A DNA stretch of 64,000 bases from Nocardioides allogilvus (GCF_003047285.1 NZ_PZYX01000006.1:62001-126000), one strand, 5' to 3'; positions 48,385-56,712 are shown, counted from the first letter of the stretch. Numbers and translations are program-made. Notes: a model not told the origin generated them from the letters alone.

Positions 48385-49014
48385 ATGGCAGCACAGGTCG
48401 AGGTGATCGAGAGCCGCAGCGAGCGCAAGGAGCGCACCCGCCGCGCCATCCTCGACGCCGCGCTCCAGCTCACCGAGGACAGCAGCCTCGTCGCGATCTC
48501 CCTGCGCCAGGTCGCCAAGGAGGTCGGGATCGTCCCCACCGCCTTCTACCGGCACTTCGAATCCGTCGAGTCGCTCGGTCTCGCCCTGGTCGACGAGAGC
48601 TTCGAGTCGCTGCGCGGCCTGTTGCGCGAGGTCTGGCTCCGCTCGCCGCAGTTCCAGGACTACATCGACGGCTCGCTGCCGGTGCTGGCCGAGCACGTGC
48701 GCGCCCACCGCGCCCACTACTCCTTCATCGCGCGCGAGCGGGCGGCTGGTCCCCCGCGCGTCCGCGAGGCCATCCGGCACGAGATCGAGCTCATCAGCCG
48801 CGAGCTGGCCACCGACGTCGCCCGGCTGCCCGACGGGCAGGCGTTCTCCACCGACCACCTCAACCTGCTCGCCGACCTCATCGTGTCCTTCGTCGTCACG
48901 ACGGCCGAGCGCCTGATCGAGGACCCGGGTGCGGAGGCGCGGATCCTGGCCGACACCCGCACCCAGCTGCGGATGCTGATGGTCGGCGCCATCAACTGGC
49001 GCTCTGCACGCTGA
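48385..49014 (+). CDS. TetR-family regulator of the desaturase operon (DesT-like)
   Basis: A 209-residue protein. The N-terminal helix-turn-helix (RRAILDAALQLTEDSSLVAISL, in which the recognition helix follows as QVAKEVGIVPTAFYRHFES) is typical TetR, and a helical ligand-binding domain follows. The divergent desaturase/reductase operon and the palindrome between them make control of unsaturated fatty-acid synthesis very likely, with an acyl-CoA as the expected ligand. That is inference by analogy with Pseudomonas DesT. The ATG at 48385 is chosen by the -10 box. Confidence 0.88.
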   Translation: MAAQVEVIESRSERKERTRRAILDAALQLTEDSSLVAISLRQVAKEVGIVPTAFYRHFESVESLGLALVDESFESLRGLLREVWLRSPQFQDYIDGSLPVLAEHVRAHRAHYSFIARERAAGPPRVREAIRHEIELISRELATDVARLPDGQAFSTDHLNLLADLIVSFVVTTAERLIEDPGAEARILADTRTQLRMLMVGAINWRSAR

Positions 49015-49034
49015 GGGTGTGGCACGCTCCGGGC

Positions 49035-49562
49035 ATGGGCCTCGCGACCGACCTCGGCTACCACCACCGCTCCCCCGGCGCGTTCCAGCGCGCGATCCAG
49101 GCCTTCGCCTCGTCGCGACCCGGCGCGTGGGTGTTCTCGAAGCTGCTGCGACACCTCGACGCGGTCGTCCTGCGCGTGACCCGCGGCCAGCACACCGCGC
49201 CCGGCCTGCTGGCGGGACTGCCGGTGCTGGACCTGACGACCACCGGCAGGAAGTCCGGCCAGCCGCGCACCAGCCACCTCATCTCGGTCCCCGTCGGTGA
49301 CGACCTGGCCGTGCTCGGCACCAACTTCGGCCAGCCCCGGACCCCCGCGTGGGTGCTCAACCTGGAAGCCGACCCGCGCGCCGTCGTGACCTACCAGCAG
49401 CGCACCGTCGAGGTCGTGGCCCGCCCGGCGTCGCCGGACGAGGTGCGCGAGGTGATGGAGCGTGCGCGCGCGATCTACGGCGGCTACGAGAAGTACCAGC
49501 AGCGCATCAGCGGTCGCCGGGTGCGGATCTTCAGGCTCGAGCCGGCGCCGGCCGCACGGTGA
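49035..49562 (+). CDS. Deazaflavin (F420)-dependent nitroreductase-family protein
   Basis: A 175-residue protein of the DUF385/Ddn split-barrel family: LDLTTTGRKSGQPRTSHLISV, GDDLAVLGTNFGQPRTPAWVLNL, then EADPRAVVTYQQRTVEV, which resemble the F420-binding portion of mycobacterial F420H2-dependent reductases. Likely to reduce quinones or nitro compounds. It follows the TetR gene by 20 bases and may be co-transcribed; a weak -10 (CACGCT) lies six bases upstream. Its end overlaps the convergent SDR gene by 32 bases. Confidence 0.82.
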   Translation: MGLATDLGYHHRSPGAFQRAIQAFASSRPGAWVFSKLLRHLDAVVLRVTRGQHTAPGLLAGLPVLDLTTTGRKSGQPRTSHLISVPVGDDLAVLGTNFGQPRTPAWVLNLEADPRAVVTYQQRTVEVVARPASPDEVREVMERARAIYGGYEKYQQRISGRRVRIFRLEPAPAAR

Positions 49563-50223
49563 CGTCGGGGATGGTCGCGTCCCCGGGCAGGTCGAGCACG
49601 TGCAGCACCGTGCTCACCACCGTCTCGGCGCGGAGCCACCGCGACGCGTCGTAGGCGCTCCCCTCCTGCTCGTGCACCTTCTCCTGCATCGGCGTGGCGG
49701 TGCGGCTCGGGTAGACGGTGGTGACACGGACGCCGTGCTCCGACTCCTCGGCGCGCAGCGCGTCGGCCAGGGCCCGGAGGCCGAACTTGGACGCGGCGTA
49801 CGACGACCATCCGGCGCTCGCACTGAGGCCAGCCGACGAGTTCACGAACACCGCGATGCCCCGGCTCGCACGCAGGTGAGGGAGCAGCTCGCGGGTGAGC
49901 ACCGCCGGTGACGTCAGGTTGACGGCGAGCTGCTCCTCCCAGTCGTGCAGGCGAAGGCGCGACACCGGGCTGAGCTCGACGACGCCCGCGACGTGCAGCA
50001 GCGAGTCGACCGGGCCGTCGACCTGCCGGCCGAGACCGTTGAGCGTCCCCGGGTCGGCGAGGTCGGCGACCAGCACCTGCGCCTGAGGGAAGTCGGCCGT
50101 GAGCGCTGCCACCGCCTCGTCGCCGCGCGCCAGCAGCACGAGCCGGTCGCCGCGCTCGGCGAGCGCCCGGGCGAGGGCGGCGCCGATGCCCGAGGTGGCA
50201 CCGGTCAGGACATGGGTCCTCAT
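49531..50223 (-). CDS. Short-chain dehydrogenase/reductase
   Basis: A 230-residue classical SDR with the dinucleotide motif TGATSGIG at 7-14, VNSSAG with the catalytic Ser, and YAASK (Tyr142, Lys146). The coenzyme choice is unclear; Arg36-like residues (LLARGDEAV) suggest NADP. Substrate unknown. Starts 10 bases after the zinc-free alcohol-dehydrogenase-like gene, so likely one unit. Confidence 0.88.
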   Translation of the reverse strand: MRTHVLTGATSGIGAALARALAERGDRLVLLARGDEAVAALTADFPQAQVLVADLADPGTLNGLGRQVDGPVDSLLHVAGVVELSPVSRLRLHDWEEQLAVNLTSPAVLTRELLPHLRASRGIAVFVNSSAGLSASAGWSSYAASKFGLRALADALRAEESEHGVRVTTVYPSRTATPMQEKVHEQEGSAYDASRWLRAETVVSTVLHVLDLPGDATIPDVTVRPAPARA

Positions 50224-50233
50224 CGGCTCGTCC

Positions 50234-51202
50234 TCATCGGGTCAGGACGATCTTCCCGAACACGTCCCCCTCGGCCATCGCCGCGAACCCGTCGCGAGCC
50301 TGCTCCATCGGCAGCACGCGGTCGATCAGCGGCCGGGTGCCGGTGGCGTCGAGCAGGTTGACCAGCGATGCGAGCTCGCTGCGGGTGCCCATGGTGGAGC
50401 CGATGACCTGCAGCTGCAGGAAGAAGATCCGGGTGAGCTCGGCGTCGTCGAGGTTGGGCCCGCTCGTCGTGCCGCTGATCACGATCTTGCCGCCGGGGCG
50501 CAGCGACCGCACGGAGTGCGACCACGTCGCGCGACCGACGGTCTCCATCGCGGCGTCGACCTTGACGGGCAGCCGGGCCCCGGACTCGAAGACCTCGTGG
50601 GCGCCGATCTCGAGGGCGCGGGCGCGCTTGGACTCGTCACGGCTGGTGGCCAGCACCTTGAGCCCGCCGGCCCGGGCGAGGGTGATCAGAGCAGTCGCGA
50701 CGCCACCGCCGGCACCCTGCACCAGCACGGTGTCGCCGGCCTTCAGCCCGCCCTGGGTGAAGAGCATGCGGTAGGCCGTGAGCCAGGCCGTCGGCAGGCA
50801 CGCGGCCTCCTCGAAGCTCATCGAGGCGGGCTTGGGCACGACGTTGGCCCGCGGCACGACGACCTTGTCGGCGAACGTGCCCTGGTGGCGCTCCGAGAGC
50901 AGCGACCGCCTCGGGTCCAGGGTCTCGTCGCCGCTCCAGTCGGGGTCGCTGATGACGGCGTGCACGACGACCTCGTTGCCGTCCTCGTCGAGGCCGGCCG
51001 CGTCGCAGCCGAGGATCATCGGCAGCGACTCCTGCTTGAGGCCCACCCCACGCAACGACCACAGGTCATGGTGGTTCAGGCTCGCGGCCTTGACGGTGAT
51101 CGTCGTCCAGCCCTCAGGGGGCGTCGGGTCGGGGCGCTCACCGACCACGAGGCCGGACAGCGGGTCGTCGGAGGAGAAGGCATCGGCGTACACAGCGAAC
51201 AT
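50234..51202 (-). CDS. Zinc-binding-dehydrogenase superfamily oxidoreductase (quinone-reductase-like)
   Basis: A 322-residue MDR protein: a GroES-like N-terminal part with NHHDLWSLRG and ILGCDAAGL, and a nucleotide-binding VLVQGAGGGVATALITLA. The structural-zinc Cys cluster is absent, so it is of the quinone oxidoreductase type that uses NADPH. Substrate unknown. A TAGGGT box 7 bases upstream of the ATG suggests its own leaderless start, with the SDR gene downstream. Confidence 0.87.
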   Translation of the reverse strand: MFAVYADAFSSDDPLSGLVVGERPDPTPPEGWTTITVKAASLNHHDLWSLRGVGLKQESLPMILGCDAAGLDEDGNEVVVHAVISDPDWSGDETLDPRRSLLSERHQGTFADKVVVPRANVVPKPASMSFEEAACLPTAWLTAYRMLFTQGGLKAGDTVLVQGAGGGVATALITLARAGGLKVLATSRDESKRARALEIGAHEVFESGARLPVKVDAAMETVGRATWSHSVRSLRPGGKIVISGTTSGPNLDDAELTRIFFLQLQVIGSTMGTRSELASLVNLLDATGTRPLIDRVLPMEQARDGFAAMAEGDVFGKIVLTR

Positions 51203-51209
51203 GGGTCCG

Positions 51210-51215
51210 ACCCTA
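51210..51215 (-). promoter_or_regulatory. -10 box TAGGGT of the MDR/SDR unit
   Basis: Minus-strand TAGGGT with 7 bases to the ATG at 51202. The rest of the 95-base gap to 51297 shows no further signal. Confidence 0.45.
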
Positions 51216-51297
51216 ATGGGCTCCCAAGATGGCGGTGTTCCGCAGCCACCTGATGACTGGGGAGTACCGCTGTGCTCGGCGAACCAGCGGGTGCGAG

Positions 51298-52290
51298 TCA
51301 GTCGAGCGAGCGCAGGACCCGGATGCCGAGCAGGTCGACGCTGCGCGACTGGTTGGCCAGCACCACGACGGCGTCGCGCCGATCAGGCCGGAAGCCCGCG
51401 AAGGAGCGGTAGCCGCCGGTGCCACCGTTGTGCCACCAGAGCCGCTGCGGCTTGTCGATGCGCATCCACCCGAGGCCGATGGTCAGCTTGGGGTCGTCGC
51501 GCAGGACGTGGGTCAGCCGGATCGCGTCACCCAGCGGCGTGTGGTCGGGATCCAGCTGCGCCGCCAGGAAGCGCAGCATGTCGTCGGCCGTCGAGCGCAG
51601 GGCGCCGGCGGCGGGCATGCCCTCGAGCGGCCACGGCGCCGCCGGCCTGCCACGACCGCGGTGCCCGGGCACCACCCGGGACCGCTGGACCACACCGAGG
51701 TGGCCGTCGACCACGGTGTCGACCAGGCCGAGGGGTGCACAGATGCGCTCGACCACGAGGTCGGCATAGGTCCGCCCGGTCGCGGTCGCCAGGGCGAGGC
51801 CGAGCACGCCGACCCCGAGGTTGGAGTAGTGGACCGGGCCGGTGCCGGGAGTGCGCTTCAATGTCGCCGCGCCCAGTGCCCGGAGCAGGCCCTCGGAGGT
51901 GAGGCGCGCGTAGGGGTCGCGACCGCGCAGCATCTCGACGGATCCGGCGACCACCGGGATCGGGGCGTTGGGCAGACCCGAGGTGTGCGTCGCCAGGTGC
52001 TCGAGCGTGATCTCGACACCCGAGCTCGACGGGACCGTCGTGCCCGCCGGCAGGAGGTCACGCACGGGCGTGTCCAGCGACCACTCCCCCCGCACGACCC
52101 CGTCGGCCAGCAGCAACGACGTGAAGGTCTTGGTGATCGAGCCGATCTCGAAGATCGACTGGCCGTCCAGGAGCCCGCCGTCGGCCGTACGCCCACGCAC
52201 CGACGTCTCCCCGTCGCGCAGCACGCCGATGACGAGACCGGCGCGGCGGCGTACGCCTCGCTCCAGCTCGGCGAGGACGCTCGACTCCAC
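51298..52290 (-). CDS. Serine hydrolase, class C beta-lactamase family
   Basis: A 330-residue penicillin-binding-type hydrolase. Catalytic SITK (Ser51, Lys54), YSN (155-157) and a KTG-like HNGGTGG near residue 290 complete the active site. No signal peptide, so it acts in the cytoplasm, which favours an esterase or peptidase role over beta-lactam resistance. Starts 2 bases after the malic enzyme gene. Confidence 0.85.
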   Translation of the reverse strand: MESSVLAELERGVRRRAGLVIGVLRDGETSVRGRTADGGLLDGQSIFEIGSITKTFTSLLLADGVVRGEWSLDTPVRDLLPAGTTVPSSSGVEITLEHLATHTSGLPNAPIPVVAGSVEMLRGRDPYARLTSEGLLRALGAATLKRTPGTGPVHYSNLGVGVLGLALATATGRTYADLVVERICAPLGLVDTVVDGHLGVVQRSRVVPGHRGRGRPAAPWPLEGMPAAGALRSTADDMLRFLAAQLDPDHTPLGDAIRLTHVLRDDPKLTIGLGWMRIDKPQRLWWHNGGTGGYRSFAGFRPDRRDAVVVLANQSRSVDLLGIRVLRSLD

Positions 52291-52292
52291 GT

Positions 52293-53471
52293 TCAGAGGC
52301 GAGCGACCCCGTCGCGACGAGCGGCCTCGGCCACCGCCGTGCGTACGGCGTCGGGAACCCGCGGATCGAACGGCGACGGGATGATCAGGTCCTCGGCCAG
52401 GCCGTCGCCGACGAGGTCGGCGAGCGCAGTCGCGGCGGCGAGCTTCATGTTCTCGGTGATCGCCGTGGCGTGCACGTCGAAGGCACCGCGGAAGATCCCG
52501 GGGAAGGCCAGCACGTTGTTGATCTGGTTGGGGAAGTCGGAGCGACCCGTGGCCACGACGCGGGCGTACTTGTGCGCGACGTCGGGGTGCACCTCGGGCA
52601 TCGGGTTGGCCAGGCCGAAGATGATCGCGTCGGGCGCCATCGTCGCCACGATCTCCTCGGGCACGGTGCCGCCGGACACACCGATGTAGACGTCCGCACC
52701 GTCCATCGCGTCGGCGAGGGTGCCGCTGCGACCGAAGTTGTCGGCCGTCTCCTTCGCAAGGGCGGCCTTGACGGGCGTGAGGTCGGAGCGGGTGGAGCTC
52801 AGCACGCCCTGGCGGTCGATGACCGCGATGTCGCGCACGCCGGCACCCAGCAGGATGCGGGCGACGGCCACGCCGGCAGCCCCGGCGCCGGAGATGACGA
52901 CACGGGTGCCCTCAGGGGTGCGACCGGTCAGGCGCAGCGCGTTGGTCAGCGCGGCCAGGGCGACCACGGCTGTGCCGTGCTGGTCGTCGTGGAAGACGGG
53001 GATGTCGAGGCTGGCCTTGAGCCGGTCCTCGATCTCGAAGCACCGGGGTGCGGAGATGTCCTCGAGGTTGATCCCGCCGAAGCTGGGAGCGAGCCGCTGG
53101 ACGGTCTCGATGATCTCCTCGACGTCGGTGGTGTCGAGGCAGATCGGCACGGCGTCGACGCCGCCGAACTGCTTGAACAGCACCGCCTTGCCCTCCATCA
53201 CCGGCATCGCGGCGGCGGGCCCGATGTCGCCGAGGCCGAGCACGGCGGTGCCGTCGCTGACGATCGCGACGACGTTGGGCACCCAGGTGTAGTGCTGGGT
53301 CATGCCCGGGTCTGCCGCGATTGCTTCACAGACGCGGGCGACGCCGGGGGTGTAGGCCAGTGACAACTCGTCTCGACCGGTCAGCTCGACGGTCGAGACG
53401 GTCTCCATCTTGCCGCCGAGATGCAGGTCGAAGACGGGGTCACCGGCGAAGGGGTGCGACTCCGGTTCCAT
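52293..53471 (-). CDS. NAD(P)-dependent malic enzyme
   Basis: A 392-residue short-form malic enzyme: Tyr40 in SLAYTPGVARVCE, KAVLFKQFGGVDAVP, the divalent-metal region EDISAPRCFEIE and HDDQHGTAVV, and dinucleotide motif SGAGAAGVAVAR. It oxidatively decarboxylates malate to pyruvate. The family's NAD form is most like it (NAD/NADP undecided). An AAGGAT box lies six bases upstream of the ATG. Confidence 0.93.
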   Translation of the reverse strand: MEPESHPFAGDPVFDLHLGGKMETVSTVELTGRDELSLAYTPGVARVCEAIAADPGMTQHYTWVPNVVAIVSDGTAVLGLGDIGPAAAMPVMEGKAVLFKQFGGVDAVPICLDTTDVEEIIETVQRLAPSFGGINLEDISAPRCFEIEDRLKASLDIPVFHDDQHGTAVVALAALTNALRLTGRTPEGTRVVISGAGAAGVAVARILLGAGVRDIAVIDRQGVLSSTRSDLTPVKAALAKETADNFGRSGTLADAMDGADVYIGVSGGTVPEEIVATMAPDAIIFGLANPMPEVHPDVAHKYARVVATGRSDFPNQINNVLAFPGIFRGAFDVHATAITENMKLAAATALADLVGDGLAEDLIIPSPFDPRVPDAVRTAVAEAARRDGVARL

Positions 53472-53523
53472 GCCCCGATCCTTCCACAGCCGTGGTCCGC
53501 GACAGGCGGCGTCCCACGCACCA

Positions 53524-53874
53524 TCACATCCGCCGTGGGGAAGGCCACAGTCGTAGTCGCACGACGCCGAGCACCGCGTCGTCCGCGAACGGCCCCCGGT
53601 GGCGGGAGTCGACTCCCTCGTCGGGGTTGTCGCTGAGCAGCCACCAGCCCTGCCCTGCGGAACGGTGGGAGCGTCGCTCCGCGGCGCGTTTCACCGCCAC
53701 CGTGCCGTCCGGGAAGCGAGCCACGACCAGGTCTCCGGCGGTCGGTACGGCGCCGTACGACACGACCAGGCGATCGCCCTCACCCAGCGTCGGCTCCATC
53801 GAGCGACCGCGCACGACAGCCATGCCGTAGCGGCCACCCGTCCGGGTGGAACCCCGATGAATTGGGTCCTTCAC
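53524..53874 (-). CDS. sodX: Nickel-type superoxide dismutase maturation protease
   Basis: A 116-residue S26 (signal-peptidase-like) protease: catalytic Ser25 in VRGRSMEPTL and Lys62 in VAVKR, with no membrane anchor. Homologues next to sodN remove the Ni-SOD propeptide so that the new His1 can bind nickel. It starts with GTG, divergent from sodN across 52 bases that must hold both promoters. A start at internal Met18 would still keep both catalytic residues. Confidence 0.92.
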   Translation of the reverse strand: MKDPIHRGSTRTGGRYGMAVVRGRSMEPTLGEGDRLVVSYGAVPTAGDLVVARFPDGTVAVKRAAERRSHRSAGQGWWLLSDNPDEGVDSRHRGPFADDAVLGVVRLRLWPSPRRM

Positions 53875-53880
53875 GCGGAG

Positions 53881-53886
53881 TAGTGT
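53881..53886 (+). promoter_or_regulatory. -10 box TAGTGT of sodN
   Basis: TAGTGT 40 bases before the sodN ATG, which has its own GAGAGG ribosome site, so this message has a short leader. Confidence 0.4.
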
Positions 53887-53926
53887 CGCAGCGAACGTGA
53901 GAACTCACCTACCTGAGAGGACTGCG

Positions 53927-54328
53927 ATGTTCCCCCAGCTCTTCGCTCCCACCATCGATGTCTCCGCCCACTGCGACCTGCCGTGCGGCGTCTACGACCC
54001 CGCCCAGGCGCGCATCGAGGCCGAGTCGATCAAGGCGATCATCGCCAAGGTCGCCGACAACGACGACCCCGACTTCCGCACCCGCGCGGTCCTGATCAAG
54101 GAGCAGCGCTCCGAGCTCGTCAAGCACCACCTCTGGGTGCTGTGGACCGACTACTTCAAGCCGCCGCACTTCGAGAAGTACCCGCAGCTGCACACCCTCG
54201 TCAACGAGGCCACCAAGCTGGCCGGCGCGGGCGGCACCAAGGGTGAGCTCGACGCCGGCAAGGCCGACGAGCTGCTCGCGAAGATCGACGAGATCGCGGA
54301 AATCTTCTGGGAGACCAAGAAGGCCTGA
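53927..54328 (+). CDS. sodN: Nickel superoxide dismutase
   Basis: A 133-residue precursor. A 14-residue propeptide (MFPQLFAPTIDVSA) precedes the Ni-hook HCDLPCGVYDP, so that His15, Cys16 and Cys20 become His1, Cys2 and Cys6 of the mature enzyme. The remaining helices (IKEQRSELVKHHLWVLWTDY, FKPPHFEKYPQLH) match the family. It converts superoxide to oxygen and peroxide. ATG 53927 is preceded by GAGAGG at SD distance and is more likely than the GTG 10 codons earlier. The processing protease is divergent. Confidence 0.96.
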   Translation: MFPQLFAPTIDVSAHCDLPCGVYDPAQARIEAESIKAIIAKVADNDDPDFRTRAVLIKEQRSELVKHHLWVLWTDYFKPPHFEKYPQLHTLVNEATKLAGAGGTKGELDAGKADELLAKIDEIAEIFWETKKA

Positions 54329-54385
54329 ACGTAGTGAAGGCCTTCGCGGTCCGAAGCGCGACTGAGCTCGCGAAGTCGCGACCGC
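54319..54385. repeat. Nested inverted repeats after sodN
   Basis: GAAGGCCT (54319-54326) pairs with AGGCCTTC (54338-54345), GCGGTC (54346-54351) with GACCGC (54380-54385), and CGCGACT (54357-54363) with AGTCGCG (54374-54380). The phrase AAGAAGGCCTGA at the sodN stop is repeated at 54389. Looks like a composite extragenic palindrome. Confidence 0.6.
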
Positions 54386-54428
54386 TCAAGAAGGCCTGAG
54401 CTTCGTTCAGCCCTTCCTGCAAACGATC

Positions 54429-54460
54429 GGGGCCGGTTCCTCCACCGAGGAGCCGGCCCC
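54429..54460 (+). terminator. Terminator hairpin of sodN
   Basis: Arms GGGGCCGGTTCCTC and GAGGAGCCGGCCCC (one wobble) around a 4-base loop; GGTTAGTGTGTC follows. Confidence 0.7.
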
Positions 54461-54530
54461 GGTTAGTGTGTCCGCACCGCCACCTGGACGGACCACCTGG
54501 TCGAACCATCTCGAGAACGGGACGCAGATT

Positions 54531-54980
54531 GTGAGTGCCCCCACCAGCGACGACAGCGCGACCGGCGACCGTACCCGCGCAGACGTCGAGCTGCGGCTGC
54601 CCGCCGACGGCGCCTACGCCTCCGTGCTCCGCACGACGACGGCCGCGCTGGCGGCCCGCCTGGACTTCACCATCGACGACATCGAGGACCTGCGGATCGC
54701 GGTCGCCGAGGCCGGTGCGATGGTGCTGCCCGCGGCCGACCCGGACGCCGACCTGGTCGCGCGTTTCCACCTCGGCCGCGGCACCATGACCGTCGAGGTC
54801 TCGACCGACGCGATGGACAACCCCGAGCCCGACCTCGACAGCTTCGCGTGGCAGGTGCTCGACACCTTGGCCAGCGACGCGACGGTCGTCTCGGAGCAGG
54901 GCGTGTTCCGGGTCCGGTTCACCATGGCGTCCCAGCTGGCCGCGAGAGCGGCCGGCCAGCCGACGGGTGCCGAGCTCTGA
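54531..54980 (+). CDS. Anti-sigma-factor-like protein upstream of SigF
   Basis: A 149-residue protein with the overall outline of RsbW/SpoIIAB ATPases (strand, helix LRTTTAALAARLDFTIDDIEDLRIAVAEAG, sheet, helix). However, the N-box Asn expected after EA.. is missing (AVAEAGAMVLPA), and no DxGxG box is visible, so ATP binding is doubtful. Its position one base before sigF strongly suggests that it holds SigF. GTG 54531 is chosen over a frame opening at 54468, which would read through noncoding sequence. Confidence 0.75.
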   Translation: MSAPTSDDSATGDRTRADVELRLPADGAYASVLRTTTAALAARLDFTIDDIEDLRIAVAEAGAMVLPAADPDADLVARFHLGRGTMTVEVSTDAMDNPEPDLDSFAWQVLDTLASDATVVSEQGVFRVRFTMASQLAARAAGQPTGAEL

Positions 54981-54981
54981 G

Positions 54982-55827
54982 ATGACCCAGGACGCGACGG
55001 GGGACGGCGCGGTGGTGGGCGGTGCGGAGGCCGTCTACGACGACGCGCCGGTCGAGCTCACCAAGATCGAGATCACGCGCCAGCGCAGCGCGGAGTTCTT
55101 CGTGACCTTCCGCGACGAGGACTCCTCGGAGGCTGTGCGCGCGGGCGCGCGCGAGGACCTGGTGCACCTGCACCTGCCGCTGGTCGAGCACTGCGCGCGC
55201 CGGTTCCGCAACCGCGGCGAGCCGCACGAGGACCTCGTGCAGGTCGGCACCATCGGCCTGATCAAGGCCGTGGACCGCTTCGAGACCGACCGCGGCGTCG
55301 AGTTCTCGACCTATGCCACCCCGACGATCATCGGCGAGATCAAGCGCTACTTCCGCGACAAGGGCTGGGCCATCCGCGTGCCTCGGCGCCTGCAGGAGCT
55401 GCGGATGCAGATCACCGCGGCCACCGCGGAGCTGACGCAGAAGCTGGGCCGCTCCCCCACGCCGCGCGAGCTGGCCGAGCTGATCGGTTGCACGGTGGAG
55501 GAGATCATCGAGGGGATGGAGTCGAGCAACGCCTACTCCACGCTCAGCCTCGACGCCAGCGGCGACAGCTCCGACGACGGGCCACCGAGCCTGCTGGACT
55601 CACTCGGCGTCGACGACCACAACCTCGAGCACGTCGAGATCCGCGAGTCGATCAAGCCGCTCCTCGAGGGCCTCGACCCGCGCGAGAAGCGGATCCTGCT
55701 CCTGCGGTTCTTCAAGAACATGACGCAGTCACAGATCGCCGAGGAGATCGGGGTCTCGCAGATGCACGTGTCGCGGTTGCTGACCAAGACCCTCAAGCAG
55801 CTGCGGACCTCGCTCGAGCAGGACTGA
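54982..55827 (+). CDS. sigF: RNA polymerase sigma factor, SigF/SigB family
   Basis: A 281-residue group-3 sigma factor. Region 2 has HLHLPLVEHCARRFRNRG, EDLVQVGTIGLIKAVDRFE and FSTYATPTIIGEIKRYFRDK; region 3 contains RVPRRLQELRMQI; region 4 ends QSQIAEEIGVSQMHVSRLLTK. This group controls stress and stationary-phase genes and is kept inactive by an anti-sigma partner, encoded immediately upstream. ATG 54982 lies 1 base after its stop; a GTG 5 codons earlier is possible. Confidence 0.94.
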   Translation: MTQDATGDGAVVGGAEAVYDDAPVELTKIEITRQRSAEFFVTFRDEDSSEAVRAGAREDLVHLHLPLVEHCARRFRNRGEPHEDLVQVGTIGLIKAVDRFETDRGVEFSTYATPTIIGEIKRYFRDKGWAIRVPRRLQELRMQITAATAELTQKLGRSPTPRELAELIGCTVEEIIEGMESSNAYSTLSLDASGDSSDDGPPSLLDSLGVDDHNLEHVEIRESIKPLLEGLDPREKRILLLRFFKNMTQSQIAEEIGVSQMHVSRLLTKTLKQLRTSLEQD

Positions 55828-55829
55828 CC

Positions 55830-56222
55830 TCAGCGACCGTCCGCGTCGTTGATCGCCTCGATGCTCGCGGGGTGCAGCATCCCGGCGATCACGATCAGCG
55901 CGACGACGCCGATGGCCACCGAGATGAGCGTCGTCTCGCCGCCGCGCAGGTTCCAGGCCAGGCCCAGCGCGATCAGCTGCGCGAGCAGGATCGGTCCCCG
56001 CGTCCAGGTGTGTCCGCGCGTGATCAGCCAGCCGCAGGCCAGCAGCAGCAGCCCGAACGCCGCGAAGAACACCGCCGTGGTCAGGCCCATGGTGAGCCGG
56101 CCGCCGGTGAGGCTGGCGACCTCCAGCACGGCCAGGCACATCAGCACGAGGCCTTCGACGGCCGTCACGGAGGCTGCCGTCACGAGGGGCGGCGGCGCGG
56201 TCGGCGGCATTTCGCTGTTCAC
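55830..56222 (-). CDS. Small four-helix membrane protein of unknown function
   Basis: A 130-residue protein with four membrane segments at about 16-40, 44-66, 72-90 and 98-116 and short charged loops (LITRGHTWTRG). The composition fits a small integral membrane protein, otherwise unrecognised. GTG 56222 has TAGGCT six bases upstream. It converges on sigF, 2 bases between stops. Confidence 0.7.
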   Translation of the reverse strand: MNSEMPPTAPPPLVTAASVTAVEGLVLMCLAVLEVASLTGGRLTMGLTTAVFFAAFGLLLLACGWLITRGHTWTRGPILLAQLIALGLAWNLRGGETTLISVAIGVVALIVIAGMLHPASIEAINDADGR

Positions 56223-56228
56223 GAGGGC

Positions 56229-56234
56229 AGCCTA
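56229..56234 (-). promoter_or_regulatory. -10 box TAGGCT of the four-helix protein gene
   Basis: TAGGCT with six bases to the GTG at 56222. Confidence 0.45.
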
Positions 56235-56345
56235 TGCGGCATCATGGCGGGGTGGCCGTCGGCCCGATGTAGTGACTTTGTGACGGAAGTGACCCTGACA
56301 GGGGTTGTTAATCGATCCACTTCTTGCCACGCTGGGCACGCGCTC

Positions 56346-56359
56346 GTGAATGCGTTCAC
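56346..56359 (+). promoter_or_regulatory. CRP-like site upstream of whiB1
   Basis: GTGAATGCGTTCAC: GTGAA and TTCAC arms, matching the GTGA-N6-TCAC core of CRP sites, 84 bases before the whiB1 ATG. M. tuberculosis whiB1 is known to be controlled by a CRP protein. Confidence 0.5.
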
Positions 56360-56443
56360 ACTTTCGTGCCCACACCACGACGCCCGGGCTCCGCTGACCG
56401 CCCGCACACAGCCTGCAGATGATGAAAGAGGAACCCCCACTCC

Positions 56444-56695
56444 ATGGATTGGCGCTCGCGCTCTGCCTGCCTCGACGAGGACCCGGAGCTGTTCTTCCCG
56501 ATCGGCAACACCGGTCCGGCCATCCTCCAGATCGAGGAGGCCAAGCAGGTGTGCCGACGCTGCGAGGTGCGCGAACAGTGCCTCGCGTGGGCGCTGGAGG
56601 CCGGTCAGGACCACGGCGTGTGGGGCGGACTCAGCGAGGACGAGCGCCGCTCGCTCAAGCGCCGCAACGCCCGCGCCCGCGTCCGCACCGCCTGA
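56444..56695 (+). CDS. whiB1: WhiB-family iron-sulfur regulator WhiB1
   Basis: An 83-residue WhiB protein, near-identical in pattern to WhiB1: MDWRSRSACLDEDPELFFP, Cys9, Cys37, Cys40 and Cys46 for the [4Fe-4S] cluster, GVWGGLSEDERRSLKRR as the WhiB turn and a basic C-terminal AT-hook-like tail (RRNARARVRTA). It binds the primary sigma factor and responds to nitric oxide in mycobacteria. The neighbouring pdtaS gene (convergent) has the same position in M. tuberculosis. Confidence 0.96.
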   Translation: MDWRSRSACLDEDPELFFPIGNTGPAILQIEEAKQVCRRCEVREQCLAWALEAGQDHGVWGGLSEDERRSLKRRNARARVRTA

Positions 56696-56712
56696 GGGTC
56701 ACCTCCGAGCCG

